Positions 8,614 through 17,623 of a stretch of DNA of 64,000 nucleotides are shown here, piece by piece; positions within the stretch are counted from its first letter, which is position 1; every line of letters starts with the position of its first letter. This DNA comes from Qipengyuania gaetbuli (GTDB taxonomy: Bacteria > Pseudomonadota > Alphaproteobacteria > Sphingomonadales > Sphingomonadaceae). Made by a program: the position numbers and the translations under genes. Location of the stretch: positions 434,001 to 498,000 of the forward strand of contig NZ_JAIUZO010000002.1 of NCBI RefSeq assembly GCF_020171365.1, in the 5' to 3' direction. A model generated the notes under the pieces. It had not been told where the DNA came from, did no database searches, and saw nothing but the letters and a program-made list of their open reading frames with translations.

Positions 8614-9984
8614 ATGAGCACGCGCGACACATCCGCCAAGGACGATCCCATCATCGAATCGCGCGACCAGCTCGTCGCGCCGATGCAGAAGGGCGAGAAG
8701 CCCAAGGACGCCTGGCGCATCGGCACCGAGCACGAAAAGCTCGTCTTCAAGCGCAAGGACCACCGCGCGCCGTCCTATGACGAGGAAGGCGGCATTCTCG
8801 ATATCCTGCTGGCCTTGCGCCAGTTCGGCTGGGAGCCGGTGGAGGAAGGCGGCAAGGTCATCGCCATGCGCGGCGAGGACGGGACGGTCAGCCTGGAGCC
8901 TGCCGGCCAGCTGGAGCTGTCGGGCGCGCCGCTCGAAAACCTGCACCAGACATGCGCGGAAACGGGGCGCCACCTGTCGCAGGTGAAGGAAGTGGCGGAA
9001 GCCTTCGACGTCGGCTTCCTCGGACTCGGCATGTGGCCCGACAAGACCCGCGACGAACTGCCGATCATGCCCAAGGGCCGCTACGAGATCATGATGCGCC
9101 ATATGCCGCGCGTCGGCAGCCTCGGCCTCGACATGATGCTGCGCACCTGCACCATCCAGGTGAACCTCGACTATTCGTCCGAAGCCGACATGGTGCAGAA
9201 ATTCCGCACCGGGCTCGCGCTCCAGCCGCTGGCGACCGCGCTGTTCGCCAATTCGCCCTTCCTCGAAGGGAAACCGAACGGTTACCTGTCCTATCGCAGC
9301 CATATCTGGAGCGACACCGACCCGCACCGCACCGGTATGCTTCCCTTCGTGTTCGAGGACGGCTTCGGCTACGAACGCTATGTCGACTACATGCTCGACG
9401 TGCCGATGTATTTCGTCTTCCGCGACGGGAAATACATCGATGCCGCCGGCCTCAGCTTCCGCGACTTCCTCGATGGCAATCTGTCCGTCCTGCCAGGCGA
9501 AAAGCCGACAGAGAGCGACTGGTGGGACCACCTGTCGACCGCCTTTCCCGAAGTGCGCCTGAAGAGCTTCCTCGAAATGCGGGGCGCGGATGGTGGCCCG
9601 TGGAGCCGGATCTGCGCTCTCCCAGCCTTCTGGGTCGGTCTGCTCTACGACCAGGGCGCGCTCGATGCGGCGTGGGACCTCGTGAAGCACTGGACGATGG
9701 AAGAGCGCGAGGACCTGCGCAACGCGGTGCCGAAACTGGCTCTGGACGCGCCCATTCCGGGCGGCGGCAAGCTGCGCGACCTGGCAAAGGAAGTGCTCGC
9801 AGTGGCGCGTGCCGGCCTTACCGCGCGCGGCAAGCTCAACACTTCGGGCGATAACGAGACCGGCTTCCTCGAAACGCTCGACGAGATCGTGCGCAGCGGC
9901 AAGGTGCCCGCACAGGTCCTGCTCGACCGCTACAATGGCGAATGGAACGGTGACATCACCCGGGTCTACAAATACAGTTTCTGA
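8614..9984 (+). CDS. gshA: glutamate--cysteine ligase (plant/proteobacterial type)
   Basis: A 456-residue enzyme that forms gamma-glutamylcysteine, the first step of glutathione synthesis. It is the GshA type shared by alphaproteobacteria and plants, not the E. coli type. Typical segments are WRIGTEHEKLVF, SLEPAGQLELSGAP, MLRTCTIQVNLDYSSE and FLEMRGADGG. Length is normal. It follows rsmE by 40 bp and is probably cotranscribed with it and with the small monooxygenase-like gene downstream. Confidence 0.95.
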   Translation: MSTRDTSAKDDPIIESRDQLVAPMQKGEKPKDAWRIGTEHEKLVFKRKDHRAPSYDEEGGILDILLALRQFGWEPVEEGGKVIAMRGEDGTVSLEPAGQLELSGAPLENLHQTCAETGRHLSQVKEVAEAFDVGFLGLGMWPDKTRDELPIMPKGRYEIMMRHMPRVGSLGLDMMLRTCTIQVNLDYSSEADMVQKFRTGLALQPLATALFANSPFLEGKPNGYLSYRSHIWSDTDPHRTGMLPFVFEDGFGYERYVDYMLDVPMYFVFRDGKYIDAAGLSFRDFLDGNLSVLPGEKPTESDWWDHLSTAFPEVRLKSFLEMRGADGGPWSRICALPAFWVGLLYDQGALDAAWDLVKHWTMEEREDLRNAVPKLALDAPIPGGGKLRDLAKEVLAVARAGLTARGKLNTSGDNETGFLETLDEIVRSGKVPAQVLLDRYNGEWNGDITRVYKYSF

Positions 9985-10000
9985 GCGAAGGAGGACGGCG

Positions 10001-10303
10001 ATGATCCAGATCAACGGCACGATCAAGCTGGGCAAGCCGATGGATGCCGCGACCCGCAAAGCGATGGTCGAAATGGTCCGCGCCAGCCGCGCCGAAGATG
10101 GCTGCCTCGACTATGCCTTCGCCGAAGACCTCGCCGATCCCGACACGCTGATCCTGTTCGAACGCTGGCGCGACCGCGATGCGCTGGCCGCGCACGGCCA
10201 GTCGGCGCACATGGCGGAATTCCGCGGCGTGATGGCGGCCAACCCGCCGGTGTCGCGCGAAATCAGGGTCTATGAAACCGACGAGGGCGAGCCGCTCGGC
10301 TGA
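10001..10303 (+). CDS. putative quinol monooxygenase (ABM domain)
   Basis: A 100-residue protein covering a single antibiotic-biosynthesis-monooxygenase ferredoxin-like fold. The DGCLDYAFAEDLADPDTLILFERW core and the HGQSAHMAEF helix are typical of YgiN/ABM proteins, which act as dimers on quinols or other small phenols without metal or flavin. A strong ribosome binding site, GAAGGAGG, lies just before ATG 10001. It sits 16 bp after gshA. The actual substrate cannot be told from sequence. Confidence 0.88.
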   Translation: MIQINGTIKLGKPMDAATRKAMVEMVRASRAEDGCLDYAFAEDLADPDTLILFERWRDRDALAAHGQSAHMAEFRGVMAANPPVSREIRVYETDEGEPLG

Positions 10304-10304
10304 C

Positions 10305-11663
10305 CTATTCCGCCGGCTGGGCCGCCGCGGTGCCGGCGCGCGGCGTGAACAGGCGGACCAGCCGTGACAGCGGCGCGGTAATCAGCCCGTTTGCGCCCAT
10401 CCACGCGTAATATTCGCGGTACTTCTCGTCCTCGGCCAGCAGGTGGGCCTCTTCCGTGCGCGCGCGCCAATAGTAGATGCCGTTCACGCACAGCAGGAAG
10501 AAGGTGTTGCGTATGGCATCGGTCATGCTGCCGTTGACCACGAGGAACGGCATCACGCTGCACCACCAGAAAAGGTTCTTCGACAGGTAGGCCGGATGCC
10601 GTGTGAAGTGGTAGGGCCCGTTTGTCAGCACGCCGCGATAGGTGAGGTTGGAAAAGCGGATGCCGAAAGCGAAGGTTGCCCAGGCATAGACTGCGGTCAG
10701 GAAGACCAGCACCCCCGCCCAGATCCACAGCACCGCCTGGTTGCCGTCGAGCCAGTAATGCCACTGCCCGACATTGTGCTCGTAGCTCATCACCTGCCCG
10801 TTCCCGAGGATGCCCCACACGAACGGCGGATAGCAGACCAGCGCGGCCAGCCAGCCGCCGAGGAAGGGGTTGCCCGACCGGATATGCGCATCCAGCGGGC
10901 GCAGCGTCACGATATAGCCGACCGCGCCGACCATCACATCGACCAGAAACAGCAGGTTTATCAACACGACCGCGAAGACGACCGGATTGCTGAGGAATTC
11001 ATAGAGGTCGGCATTCACCACATTGGCGAAGTTGACCGGCACGATGGAGATCATGAAGGCGCCGAAGAACCCCTTGATGATCCAGGCGCGCCAGTGCTTC
11101 TTCACCTCGCCCGCGTCCCAGTCGTCGCGCATGAAAAGCATCGCGCCGAAATGCCATGCGTGGTCGCGAGGGTTCTTCATCACGCGGTCGAGCCACAGGA
11201 CATAGGGCACCGACAGCACCACCATGGCAGCGCCCATGACGGCGAGCACCTTGAGCGCGTAGACGTAGTTCCCGCTCCAGTACCAGCGGCACAGGCAGAA
11301 CAGGGCGACGAGGATCGCCCATGTGGCCCACAGGCCGGCGATCTTGGTCAGCGATGTCTCGAGGTCCGGTTTGCGCGTCTTGGCCAGCGACCAGTCGATC
11401 CCGGTGGACGGGCGCCGGTGTACCTTGTCGAGGAACAGGGACCAGGCAACCATCGGGATGGTGATGAAAACGAGGCCTGCGATGGCGGCATTGGGGCCGA
11501 CCATCGGCTCGCGCGGGCCGGGCAGGTTCCAGTAATCGGCAATGCCTGCCCAGTCGCGGGCGATCCATACCCATGCGAGCAGCGCGAACAGCCCCACCAG
11601 CCCTACGGCTGGCGAGACGTCGCTCGTCGGACGGCGGTCCGGTACGGGTAGGTTCCTGTCCAT
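10305..11663 (-). CDS. multi-pass membrane protein with C-terminal ICMT-like methyltransferase domain
   Basis: A 452-residue integral membrane protein with about nine to ten hydrophobic segments. The last 130 residues carry the isoprenylcysteine carboxyl methyltransferase/PEMT signature: NGPYHFTRHPAYLSKNLFWW, then ARTEEAHLLAEDEKYREYYAW, which bind SAM at the membrane face. Ordinary bacterial ICMT-like proteins are near 150-220 residues, so roughly 300 extra N-terminal membrane residues are present here. No substrate can be assigned; a lipid or quinone is plausible. A GTG six bases upstream of ATG 11663 is an alternative start. It converges on the monooxygenase gene with one base between stops. 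Confidence 0.75.
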   Translation of the reverse strand: MDRNLPVPDRRPTSDVSPAVGLVGLFALLAWVWIARDWAGIADYWNLPGPREPMVGPNAAIAGLVFITIPMVAWSLFLDKVHRRPSTGIDWSLAKTRKPDLETSLTKIAGLWATWAILVALFCLCRWYWSGNYVYALKVLAVMGAAMVVLSVPYVLWLDRVMKNPRDHAWHFGAMLFMRDDWDAGEVKKHWRAWIIKGFFGAFMISIVPVNFANVVNADLYEFLSNPVVFAVVLINLLFLVDVMVGAVGYIVTLRPLDAHIRSGNPFLGGWLAALVCYPPFVWGILGNGQVMSYEHNVGQWHYWLDGNQAVLWIWAGVLVFLTAVYAWATFAFGIRFSNLTYRGVLTNGPYHFTRHPAYLSKNLFWWCSVMPFLVVNGSMTDAIRNTFFLLCVNGIYYWRARTEEAHLLAEDEKYREYYAWMGANGLITAPLSRLVRLFTPRAGTAAAQPAE

Positions 11664-11714
11664 TGCCACGCCCTATAGCGCGGCAATGGTAAACGGTGCG
11701 AAAACTATCGCGCC

Positions 11715-13073
11715 TTACCGGAAAGCGGTGATCGTGCCGCTGTCGTCGAGGACGTAGAGCGTGTTGTTCGCCACGATCGGCGGCAGGCTGATGTCGGCGT
11801 CGAGCTCGGCGAACAGCGTGGCCGAACCTTCGCCCGTGCTGATGCGCCAGATTTCGCCTTCCGAATTGACCGCCCACAGCTGGCCGCCGGCAAGCACCGG
11901 GCCCTGCCAGAAGATCGGGCCCTTCTTGTCCTCTTCGTCGCGATAGCGGGCCATCTGCGTCAGCCAGCGGACCTTGCCCGTCCCGCGCTGGATGGCGATC
12001 AGGCGCGCATCGTCGGTGAGGGCGAAGATCCATTCACCGGCAATCGCGGGGGTGGAGATACCTGCGACGTTGAGTTCCCACAGGCGCTGGCCGGTCACCA
12101 GTTCGTAGGCTGCCATGCGACCGCCCTGGCCGAGCGCATAGACGCGGCCGTTGTCGATGATCGGGTCGGCGTCGATGTCCGACAGCGCGCCGACCTGCGT
12201 CGAGATCGAGGTGCGCGCAAGGGCGTCGGCCCACAGGCTGCGGCCATTCTCGTAACGGTAGGCAATCAGTTCTCCCGAGGTGTAGCCGGCCACGACTGTG
12301 CCCTGCCCTGCGGCAGGCGCGGCGACGCCGAAAACGCCGGCCATGGTGGTCGAACCCGATTCGTCCCACTGGATGCTGCCGTCCGCAGCATTGAGGGCGA
12401 AGAGCAGATTGTCCTGCGTCATGACGAAGACGTTGTCGAAGGCGAGCGTCGGCGAGCCGCGCAGCGGGCCGCCCGGCTTGACCTTCCAGAGTTCCGCGCC
12501 GGTCTGCGCGTTGAGGGCGAAGACATTGCCTGCCCCGTCGGTGCCGTAGACCGTGCCGTTCGAATAGCTGACGCCGCCGCCGAATGCAGAGGGGCGCGTA
12601 TCATCGCTTAGCTGGGTCTGGTAGCTCCAGCTGCGTGCGCCGGTCTGCGCATCGAAGGCCGAGACGCGGCCGTCGGTGCCGACGGCGTAAAGCTTGCCGC
12701 TGCCGATCACGGGCGCTGCACCGAGGCGGCGGCGGTTGTCCGCGCCGGTCACGCTGACGGTGAAGGCCCGCGTGGGGGCCTGCGAGAGAGCGAGGTGCCC
12801 GTAGCTCTTGCTCGCAGTGCCGCCGGCCTGGCCCCATTCGGCATTGGTCTGTGCCGGAGGGAGGACCACCGAAACGCCTGCCAGCGCCGGATCGACTTCC
12901 GCGCCCGTGGTGATGCGCGACAGGATGGGTTCGCGCTTGCCGACGGTCGGCGTGGTCTTCTTGCCGTCCCCGCCGCCGAACAGTCCGCCGCTGCAGGCCG
13001 ACAGGCCAAGGGCGATCGCTGCGACGAGTGCGCCGCGCAGATAGGGTTTTGCGTTGGTCTGGCTCATCTTCAT
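11715..13073 (-). CDS. bamB: outer membrane protein assembly factor BamB
   Basis: A 452-residue lipoprotein of the BAM complex, which folds beta-barrel proteins into the outer membrane. A signal peptide ends in the lipobox LSAC, giving lipidated Cys27. The rest is a beta-propeller of PQQ-like repeats (for example LYAVGTDGRVSAFDAQTGAR and VYGTDGAGNVFALNAQTG). I chose ATG 13073; a second ATG follows two codons later. It lies 13 bp downstream of the YfgM-like gene, the usual pair. The Der GTPase that often follows bamB is absent here; an ICMT-like membrane protein is next. Confidence 0.93.
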   Translation of the reverse strand: MKMSQTNAKPYLRGALVAAIALGLSACSGGLFGGGDGKKTTPTVGKREPILSRITTGAEVDPALAGVSVVLPPAQTNAEWGQAGGTASKSYGHLALSQAPTRAFTVSVTGADNRRRLGAAPVIGSGKLYAVGTDGRVSAFDAQTGARSWSYQTQLSDDTRPSAFGGGVSYSNGTVYGTDGAGNVFALNAQTGAELWKVKPGGPLRGSPTLAFDNVFVMTQDNLLFALNAADGSIQWDESGSTTMAGVFGVAAPAAGQGTVVAGYTSGELIAYRYENGRSLWADALARTSISTQVGALSDIDADPIIDNGRVYALGQGGRMAAYELVTGQRLWELNVAGISTPAIAGEWIFALTDDARLIAIQRGTGKVRWLTQMARYRDEEDKKGPIFWQGPVLAGGQLWAVNSEGEIWRISTGEGSATLFAELDADISLPPIVANNTLYVLDDSGTITAFR

Positions 13074-13086
13074 CCCGTCTATTCGA

Positions 13087-13872
13087 TTATTCGGCGGCCG
13101 GCTGCTGGGCTTCGGCCTGCGGGTCGACACGCTGCGAATCGAGCAGCTTCTCGACATCGTCCACGGCATCGACGCCGAGGATGCCTGCCATGTTCAGGAC
13201 CCGGGTCCTGGTGCCTTCGGGCGTGCCCTCGGCACGTGCGATCTGACCGAAAAGGGCGCCGGCTTCGGCGCGCTTGCCCTGCGCGAGATAGGCATGGGCG
13301 ACGATTTCGCCCGCGCTGGCGAACAGCGGCTCGCCCGGCGTCGCCAGCGGCTTGAGCGCGGCGATGACTTCGGCGGGTTCGAGATCGTCGTATTGCAGCG
13401 TCACGCGGCGCAGCAGCGCCATGTCGCGCATGACCTTGGGTGCGCTTTCATCGTCGGCGACTTCGCCGAACAGCTTCACTGCTTCCGCGTCATTGCCTGC
13501 TTCCGAAGCGAGGCCTGCACGCAGCAGCTTGGCGGAAATCACGGCCGTGCCTTCGCCTTCCATGCCGTTCAGCTTTTCCAGCGCGGCGGCGTTGTTGCCC
13601 GCCTCCAGCTGGTCGAGCGCGACGACCAGCGCTTCGGACTGCGCTTCCATCTTCTGCTCGTTCTGGTTGTCCCACCACAAATAGCCGCCGAAAGCCGCGA
13701 GGCCGATTACCAGCGCGCCCAGCAGCGGCTTGCCGTAGCTGGTCGCGAAGCTTTCGAAATCGCCTTGGCGGACGGCGTCGTCCACCTCGCGCAGCAGGGC
13801 TTCCTGCTCGGCTGCTTCGGCGCGGGCTTTCTTTTCCTCGCGGGTCAGGTCGGTCTTGGGTGTGCGTGCCAC
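13087..13872 (-). CDS. YfgM/TPR-21 family membrane-anchored protein
   Basis: About 261 residues. An acidic/basic coiled N terminus (LTREEKKARAEAAEQEALLREVDD region) is followed by one transmembrane helix (LLGALVIGLAAFGGYLWW, near 55-72) and a periplasmic part made of TPR-like Ala/Leu-rich helices. YfgM-type proteins assist substrates leaving SecYEG together with periplasmic chaperones, and the gene normally precedes bamB as here. No ATG is in frame near the start: GTG 13872 is chosen, and TTG 13893 is the alternative. The C terminus is Gln/Pro/Ala-rich. Confidence 0.82.
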   Translation of the reverse strand: MARTPKTDLTREEKKARAEAAEQEALLREVDDAVRQGDFESFATSYGKPLLGALVIGLAAFGGYLWWDNQNEQKMEAQSEALVVALDQLEAGNNAAALEKLNGMEGEGTAVISAKLLRAGLASEAGNDAEAVKLFGEVADDESAPKVMRDMALLRRVTLQYDDLEPAEVIAALKPLATPGEPLFASAGEIVAHAYLAQGKRAEAGALFGQIARAEGTPEGTRTRVLNMAGILGVDAVDDVEKLLDSQRVDPQAEAQQPAAE

Positions 13873-14008
13873 TGCGGCGCGTGCTCCATTCAAGGCAAAT
13901 GTGAAGGCGGGTCTTTAGGCATAGCGGGGGGCAAGGGCAATGCTTGAGCGGCCATGGCGCATGCCTGTCCCCCGACGGGTGAACGGGTGATGAAACGCGC
14001 AGGCGCGC

Positions 14009-15154
14009 TCAGAATTCGCGCCGCATCGCGCTGGAGTAGAGGCGGCGGTAGGTGGCGACCATCCGTTCGCGGTCGAACTGCGCCTGCGCACGGGCGCGGT
14101 TGGCTTCCCCGATGGCCTTCTGCGCCTTCTCGTTATCGGCAAGCGCGCGCATCAGGGCGGAAAGATCGTCCTCGTTGCCGGGCGCGCTCAGGAATTCGCG
14201 ATTCTCGTCCGAGACGATATGCGGGATGTCGCCGACTGCCGGGGCCACTACGGGCAGGCCTGCGGCCATCGCCTCGATCACCGACAGCGGGAACTGTTCG
14301 GATGCGCTCGACAGGGCGAACATGTCGAACAGGCCGATCACGCGCGAGGGGTCCTTGACCGAGCCGGGCAAGTGCACGCGGTGATTGATACCCAGCCGGT
14401 CGATTTCCGCCTGGATGGCTTCGCGCTCGCTCCCCTCGCCGATGATGACGAGATGCCATTCCTCGCGCATCGGGGCGAAGGCGCGCACCAGCGCGGGCAG
14501 GTTCTTGACCTTGCGTAGCCCGGCCAGCGTGCCGACCCACTTCTCGCCCTTGCGCTTGATTAGGCGGAAAGCCTCGGGCTTGGGCCGCATGGCGAAGGCC
14601 TTGGTGTCGATCCCGTTGGGTATGCGCTTCACCCGGCCGAGCGGCTGCTGCCAGTCGACCAGTGCGATTTCCTCCAGCGTTTCCGACGGGACCACGAGGC
14701 CCGACGCCTTGCCCAACGCCACGCGGCGGTACCAGGTTCGGCCGCGCTTGCGCTGGTGCAGTTCGCTCTCGTCGAAGCCGTCCTCGTGATGGATTAGCGG
14801 CGGCAGCGTCAGCGCTTCGGAGAACATGGTGTGTGCCATGACCGCATCCATCGCGCCCCAGTTGTAGGTCAGGACGAGGTCGTAATCCTTCATCGCGCGC
14901 GCGATCTTCATCAACCTGCCGGGCAGCGGCGTGCCCTTGAGGCTGGGAAAATCGGGCTGGAGGACGACGGGAATATTGCGGTCGATGCCTTCCGCCGCTT
15001 CCAGCCGGTCGGGCTCCGCCGATACGATCGTGTGATGCACCCCGCGCCCGAAGGCGTTGATGAGTTCGACCGTGCGCCGTTCCTTGCCGCCTGCGGCGAA
15101 GGTCGACTGCAGGTGGAGGACGCGCGGCACGCCGCCGCCGGCGCTGCGGCTCAT
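14009..15154 (-). CDS. glycosyltransferase family 4-like
   Basis: A 381-residue GT-B glycosyltransferase. The N-terminal domain opens with VLHLQSTFAAGGKERRTVEL, including the acceptor-side glycine loop. The C-terminal domain contains IPNGIDTKAF, KWVGTLAGLRKVKNLPALVR, and the GT4 donor motif SEQFPLSVIEAMAAGLPVV with its two spaced glutamates. Such enzymes transfer sugars to exopolysaccharide or lipid acceptors; the sugar is unknown. ATG 15154 overlaps the upstream hydrolase stop as ATGA, so the two are coupled. No other polysaccharide genes are adjacent. Confidence 0.88.
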   Translation of the reverse strand: MSRSAGGGVPRVLHLQSTFAAGGKERRTVELINAFGRGVHHTIVSAEPDRLEAAEGIDRNIPVVLQPDFPSLKGTPLPGRLMKIARAMKDYDLVLTYNWGAMDAVMAHTMFSEALTLPPLIHHEDGFDESELHQRKRGRTWYRRVALGKASGLVVPSETLEEIALVDWQQPLGRVKRIPNGIDTKAFAMRPKPEAFRLIKRKGEKWVGTLAGLRKVKNLPALVRAFAPMREEWHLVIIGEGSEREAIQAEIDRLGINHRVHLPGSVKDPSRVIGLFDMFALSSASEQFPLSVIEAMAAGLPVVAPAVGDIPHIVSDENREFLSAPGNEDDLSALMRALADNEKAQKAIGEANRARAQAQFDRERMVATYRRLYSSAMRREF

Positions 15155-16017
15155 CGGATGCTGGCGAGCAGCGAATCGATGGCGGAGCGGACTTCCGGCT
15201 CGTCGAGCGTCGGGGCATGGCCCGCATCGGGCACGGTCACCGCATCGGCGGCAGGCGCCCGGCGCTGCATTTCCGCAAAGGCTTCTTCCGGCAGCAGGTT
15301 CGACAGGCCCCCGCGCACAAGCAGCAGGGGCTTGGCCGCCAGCGCCTCGAAACCGGGCCACAGGTCCGGCGGGACGGCATTTTCGTCCGCGGCGTTGAAA
15401 GGTTCTGCGATCTTCATGTCGTAATCGAAGGCGATGCGACCATTGTTGCACAGGGTCATCCCGCGCTTGGCCATGGCAATCCAGTCCTCGGTATCGAAGG
15501 ACGGGTGCGCTGCACCGTGCACCTCTTCCAGCGCGCGAGCGGCATGCATCCAGGTCGGGAAGCTGCGTCCCTGCCCCAGGTAGGTGCGGATCTTGTCGAT
15601 GCCCGAGGGATCGACCACCGGGCCGATGTCGTTGAGCAGCGCTCCTGCAATCAGCTGCGGCATGGCCTGCGCGATCAGCATGGTCATCAGCCCGCCCATC
15701 GAGGTGCCGACCGACACGAAGCGTTCGATCTTTTCCTGCTGCAGCAGGCCCAGCACGTCGCCGATGTAGTTGGGCACCGCGTAGGTCGCGCTGTCTTCGG
15801 CGTAATCGCTCTTGCCGCGGCCGCGCATGTCGGGGACGATCACCCGCCAGCCCTTGCTCGCGATATAGGGGGCAACGCCTTCGAAATCGCGGCTGTTGCG
15901 GGTGAGGCCGTGGAGGCAGAGGACGGGCGGACGCTCGTTCGCCTCGCCATACTCGCGGAAATAGAGGGTCAGGCCCTCGGCGCTTTGCCAGCTGCGCTCG
16001 CTGAATTCGCTATCCAT
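15151..16017 (-). CDS. alpha/beta hydrolase
   Basis: A 288-residue alpha/beta-hydrolase. The oxyanion HG is in LCLHGLTRNSRDF, the nucleophile elbow GTSMGG gives Ser106, and the C-terminal GHAPTLDEPE gives His267. PDMRGRGKSDYAEDSATY is the usual segment after strand 4. It could be an esterase or C-C bond hydrolase; no specificity marker is visible. It is the first gene of a two-gene unit with the glycosyltransferase. It diverges from selO across 80 bp. Confidence 0.88.
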   Translation of the reverse strand: MDSEFSERSWQSAEGLTLYFREYGEANERPPVLCLHGLTRNSRDFEGVAPYIASKGWRVIVPDMRGRGKSDYAEDSATYAVPNYIGDVLGLLQQEKIERFVSVGTSMGGLMTMLIAQAMPQLIAGALLNDIGPVVDPSGIDKIRTYLGQGRSFPTWMHAARALEEVHGAAHPSFDTEDWIAMAKRGMTLCNNGRIAFDYDMKIAEPFNAADENAVPPDLWPGFEALAAKPLLLVRGGLSNLLPEEAFAEMQRRAPAADAVTVPDAGHAPTLDEPEVRSAIDSLLASIR

Positions 16018-16097
16018 GGAAAGCGCGGTAGCGGCTTGTGCGGCAAATTTCGAGAGACGACTTGCACCTGTCGTTGCGGACCCTCATCTCGTCGGGG

Positions 16098-17510
16098 ATG
16101 CCCAGCGCGCCCGAACCATCCGCCTACCGCCCCGACACTCCTGTGAAAGAGCTGGCCGGTTGGCTCGCCGATCCGGTCAGGGCAGCCGATTTTCCCGCCA
16201 CGCGGCTGCGCTTTCGCAACGACCGCTGGGCCGCCGCCGTGGGGCTGGCGGATCTGTCGGACGAGGAGTGGACACGCCATTTCGGGCGATTCGATCCGCT
16301 GCCAGAGAACCTGCCGCAGCCGCTGGCGCTGCGCTATCACGGCCACCAGTTCCGGGTGTACAACCCGCAGATCGGCGACGGGCGCGGTTTCCTGTTCGCC
16401 CAGCTGCGCGACGGGGCAGGCCGCCTGCTCGATCTCGGCACCAAGGGTTCGGGCCAGACGCCGTGGAGCCGCGACGGCGACGGACGCCTGACGCTGAAGG
16501 GCGCGGTGCGCGAAATCCTCGCCACCGAAATGCTCGAGGCGCTGGGCGTGAATACCTCCAAGACCTTCAGCGTGGTCGAGACGGGCGAGGAGCTGTGGCG
16601 CAACGATGAGCCGTCTCCGACGCGCTCTGCCGTGATGACGCGGCTCAGCCACGGACACGTGCGTATCGGCACCTTCCAGCGCCTGCTAGCCTTGGAAGAG
16701 CGCGAACACATGGAAGCGCTGGTCGACTATTGCCTCGCGCAGTTCCCCGGCCCGCCGCCGCCTGCCGATGCCCCCGGGCGCGACGAGCCGGCAGTGCGCC
16801 TGATGCACCTCGTCGTCGAACGGCTGGCCGATCTCGCGGCAAGCTGGATGGTCGCCGGTTTCGTCCACGGCGTGCTCAACACCGACAACATGAACGTGTC
16901 GGGCGAAAGCTTCGATTACGGCCCCTGGCGCTTCCTGCCCAAATGGGAGCCGGGCTTCACCGCGGCCTATTTCGACCATGCGGGCCTTTATGCCTTCGGC
17001 CGCCAGCCAGAGGCATTGCACTGGAACTGCGGCCAGTTCGCGGTTGCCCTGCGCCTGATTGCCGATGCACCCCCGCTGATTGCCGCGATGGAGCGGTTCG
17101 GGCCGCTCTACATGGAAGCGGTGGCGCGCCGCTGGTGCTGGCGACTGGGTCTCCGGAGCCGGGGTGGGGAAGCCGATGCGCGGCTGGTCGGCGCATGCGA
17201 AGCCCATATGAGCGAAAGCGGCGTGCAGCCCGATGCCTTCTTCTTCCGCCATCGCGGTGGCCGGAACGCGGCGGGCGATCTGGCGCAGGCCTTTGCCGGG
17301 TACGAACCGGTCGAAGACGGCCACGATTACTGGTCCGCAGATGCTCCCCAATCAATGCTGGTCGAGGAGGTCGAGGCGATCTGGTCCTCCATCGACAAAG
17401 ACGACGACTGGGGCCCGCTCGACGCCAAGATCGCCGCGCTGCGCAGCATGGGCGATGCGCACGGGCCTGCCCCGCTGCCTGCCGGACATTTGCCGCAGGG
17501 CGAAAGCTAA
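16098..17510 (+). CDS. selO: protein adenylyltransferase SelO (YdiU)
   Basis: A 470-residue pseudokinase-fold enzyme of the SelO family, which moves AMP from ATP onto Ser, Thr or Tyr of protein substrates and is linked to redox stress. Conserved segments include LRYHGHQFRVYNPQIGDGR, LGTKGSGQTPWSRDGDGR, AVREILATEMLEALGV, HGVLNTDNMNVSGE and DYGPWRF. As in other bacteria, there is no selenocysteine extension. ATG 16098 with GTCGGGG just before it is preferred over an in-frame start 60 bases upstream. Confidence 0.95.
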   Translation: MPSAPEPSAYRPDTPVKELAGWLADPVRAADFPATRLRFRNDRWAAAVGLADLSDEEWTRHFGRFDPLPENLPQPLALRYHGHQFRVYNPQIGDGRGFLFAQLRDGAGRLLDLGTKGSGQTPWSRDGDGRLTLKGAVREILATEMLEALGVNTSKTFSVVETGEELWRNDEPSPTRSAVMTRLSHGHVRIGTFQRLLALEEREHMEALVDYCLAQFPGPPPPADAPGRDEPAVRLMHLVVERLADLAASWMVAGFVHGVLNTDNMNVSGESFDYGPWRFLPKWEPGFTAAYFDHAGLYAFGRQPEALHWNCGQFAVALRLIADAPPLIAAMERFGPLYMEAVARRWCWRLGLRSRGGEADARLVGACEAHMSESGVQPDAFFFRHRGGRNAAGDLAQAFAGYEPVEDGHDYWSADAPQSMLVEEVEAIWSSIDKDDDWGPLDAKIAALRSMGDAHGPAPLPAGHLPQGES

Positions 17511-17520
17511 ACTCGATTTG

Positions 17521-17594
17521 ACGCGCCAGCGCGGCTGGCACATAGGCGCCAGCGGAGACGCGCCAGCGCGGCTCGCACATAGGCGCCAGCGGAG
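17521..17594. repeat. tandem duplication, 2 x 37 bp
   Basis: Two head-to-tail copies of a 37-bp unit, 17521-17557 and 17558-17594, differ at one base (G to C at position 17 of the unit). A third copy begins with ACGCCG and then diverges. Each unit contains CGCCAGCG twice. The repeat fills most of the 113-bp space between selO and astD and ends about 30 bases before the astD start. Confidence 0.9.
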
Positions 17595-17623
17595 ACGCCG
17601 CGTCGGCGCAGGAAGGGAACGAA

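Noticed and set aside
16098..17510. Possible selenocysteine readthrough at the selO stop
   Set aside because: The stop is TAA, not TGA, and bacterial SelO proteins normally lack selenocysteine.
17521..17594. Possible CRISPR array at the tandem repeat
   Set aside because: The repeats abut without spacers and there are only two copies; no cas gene is near.
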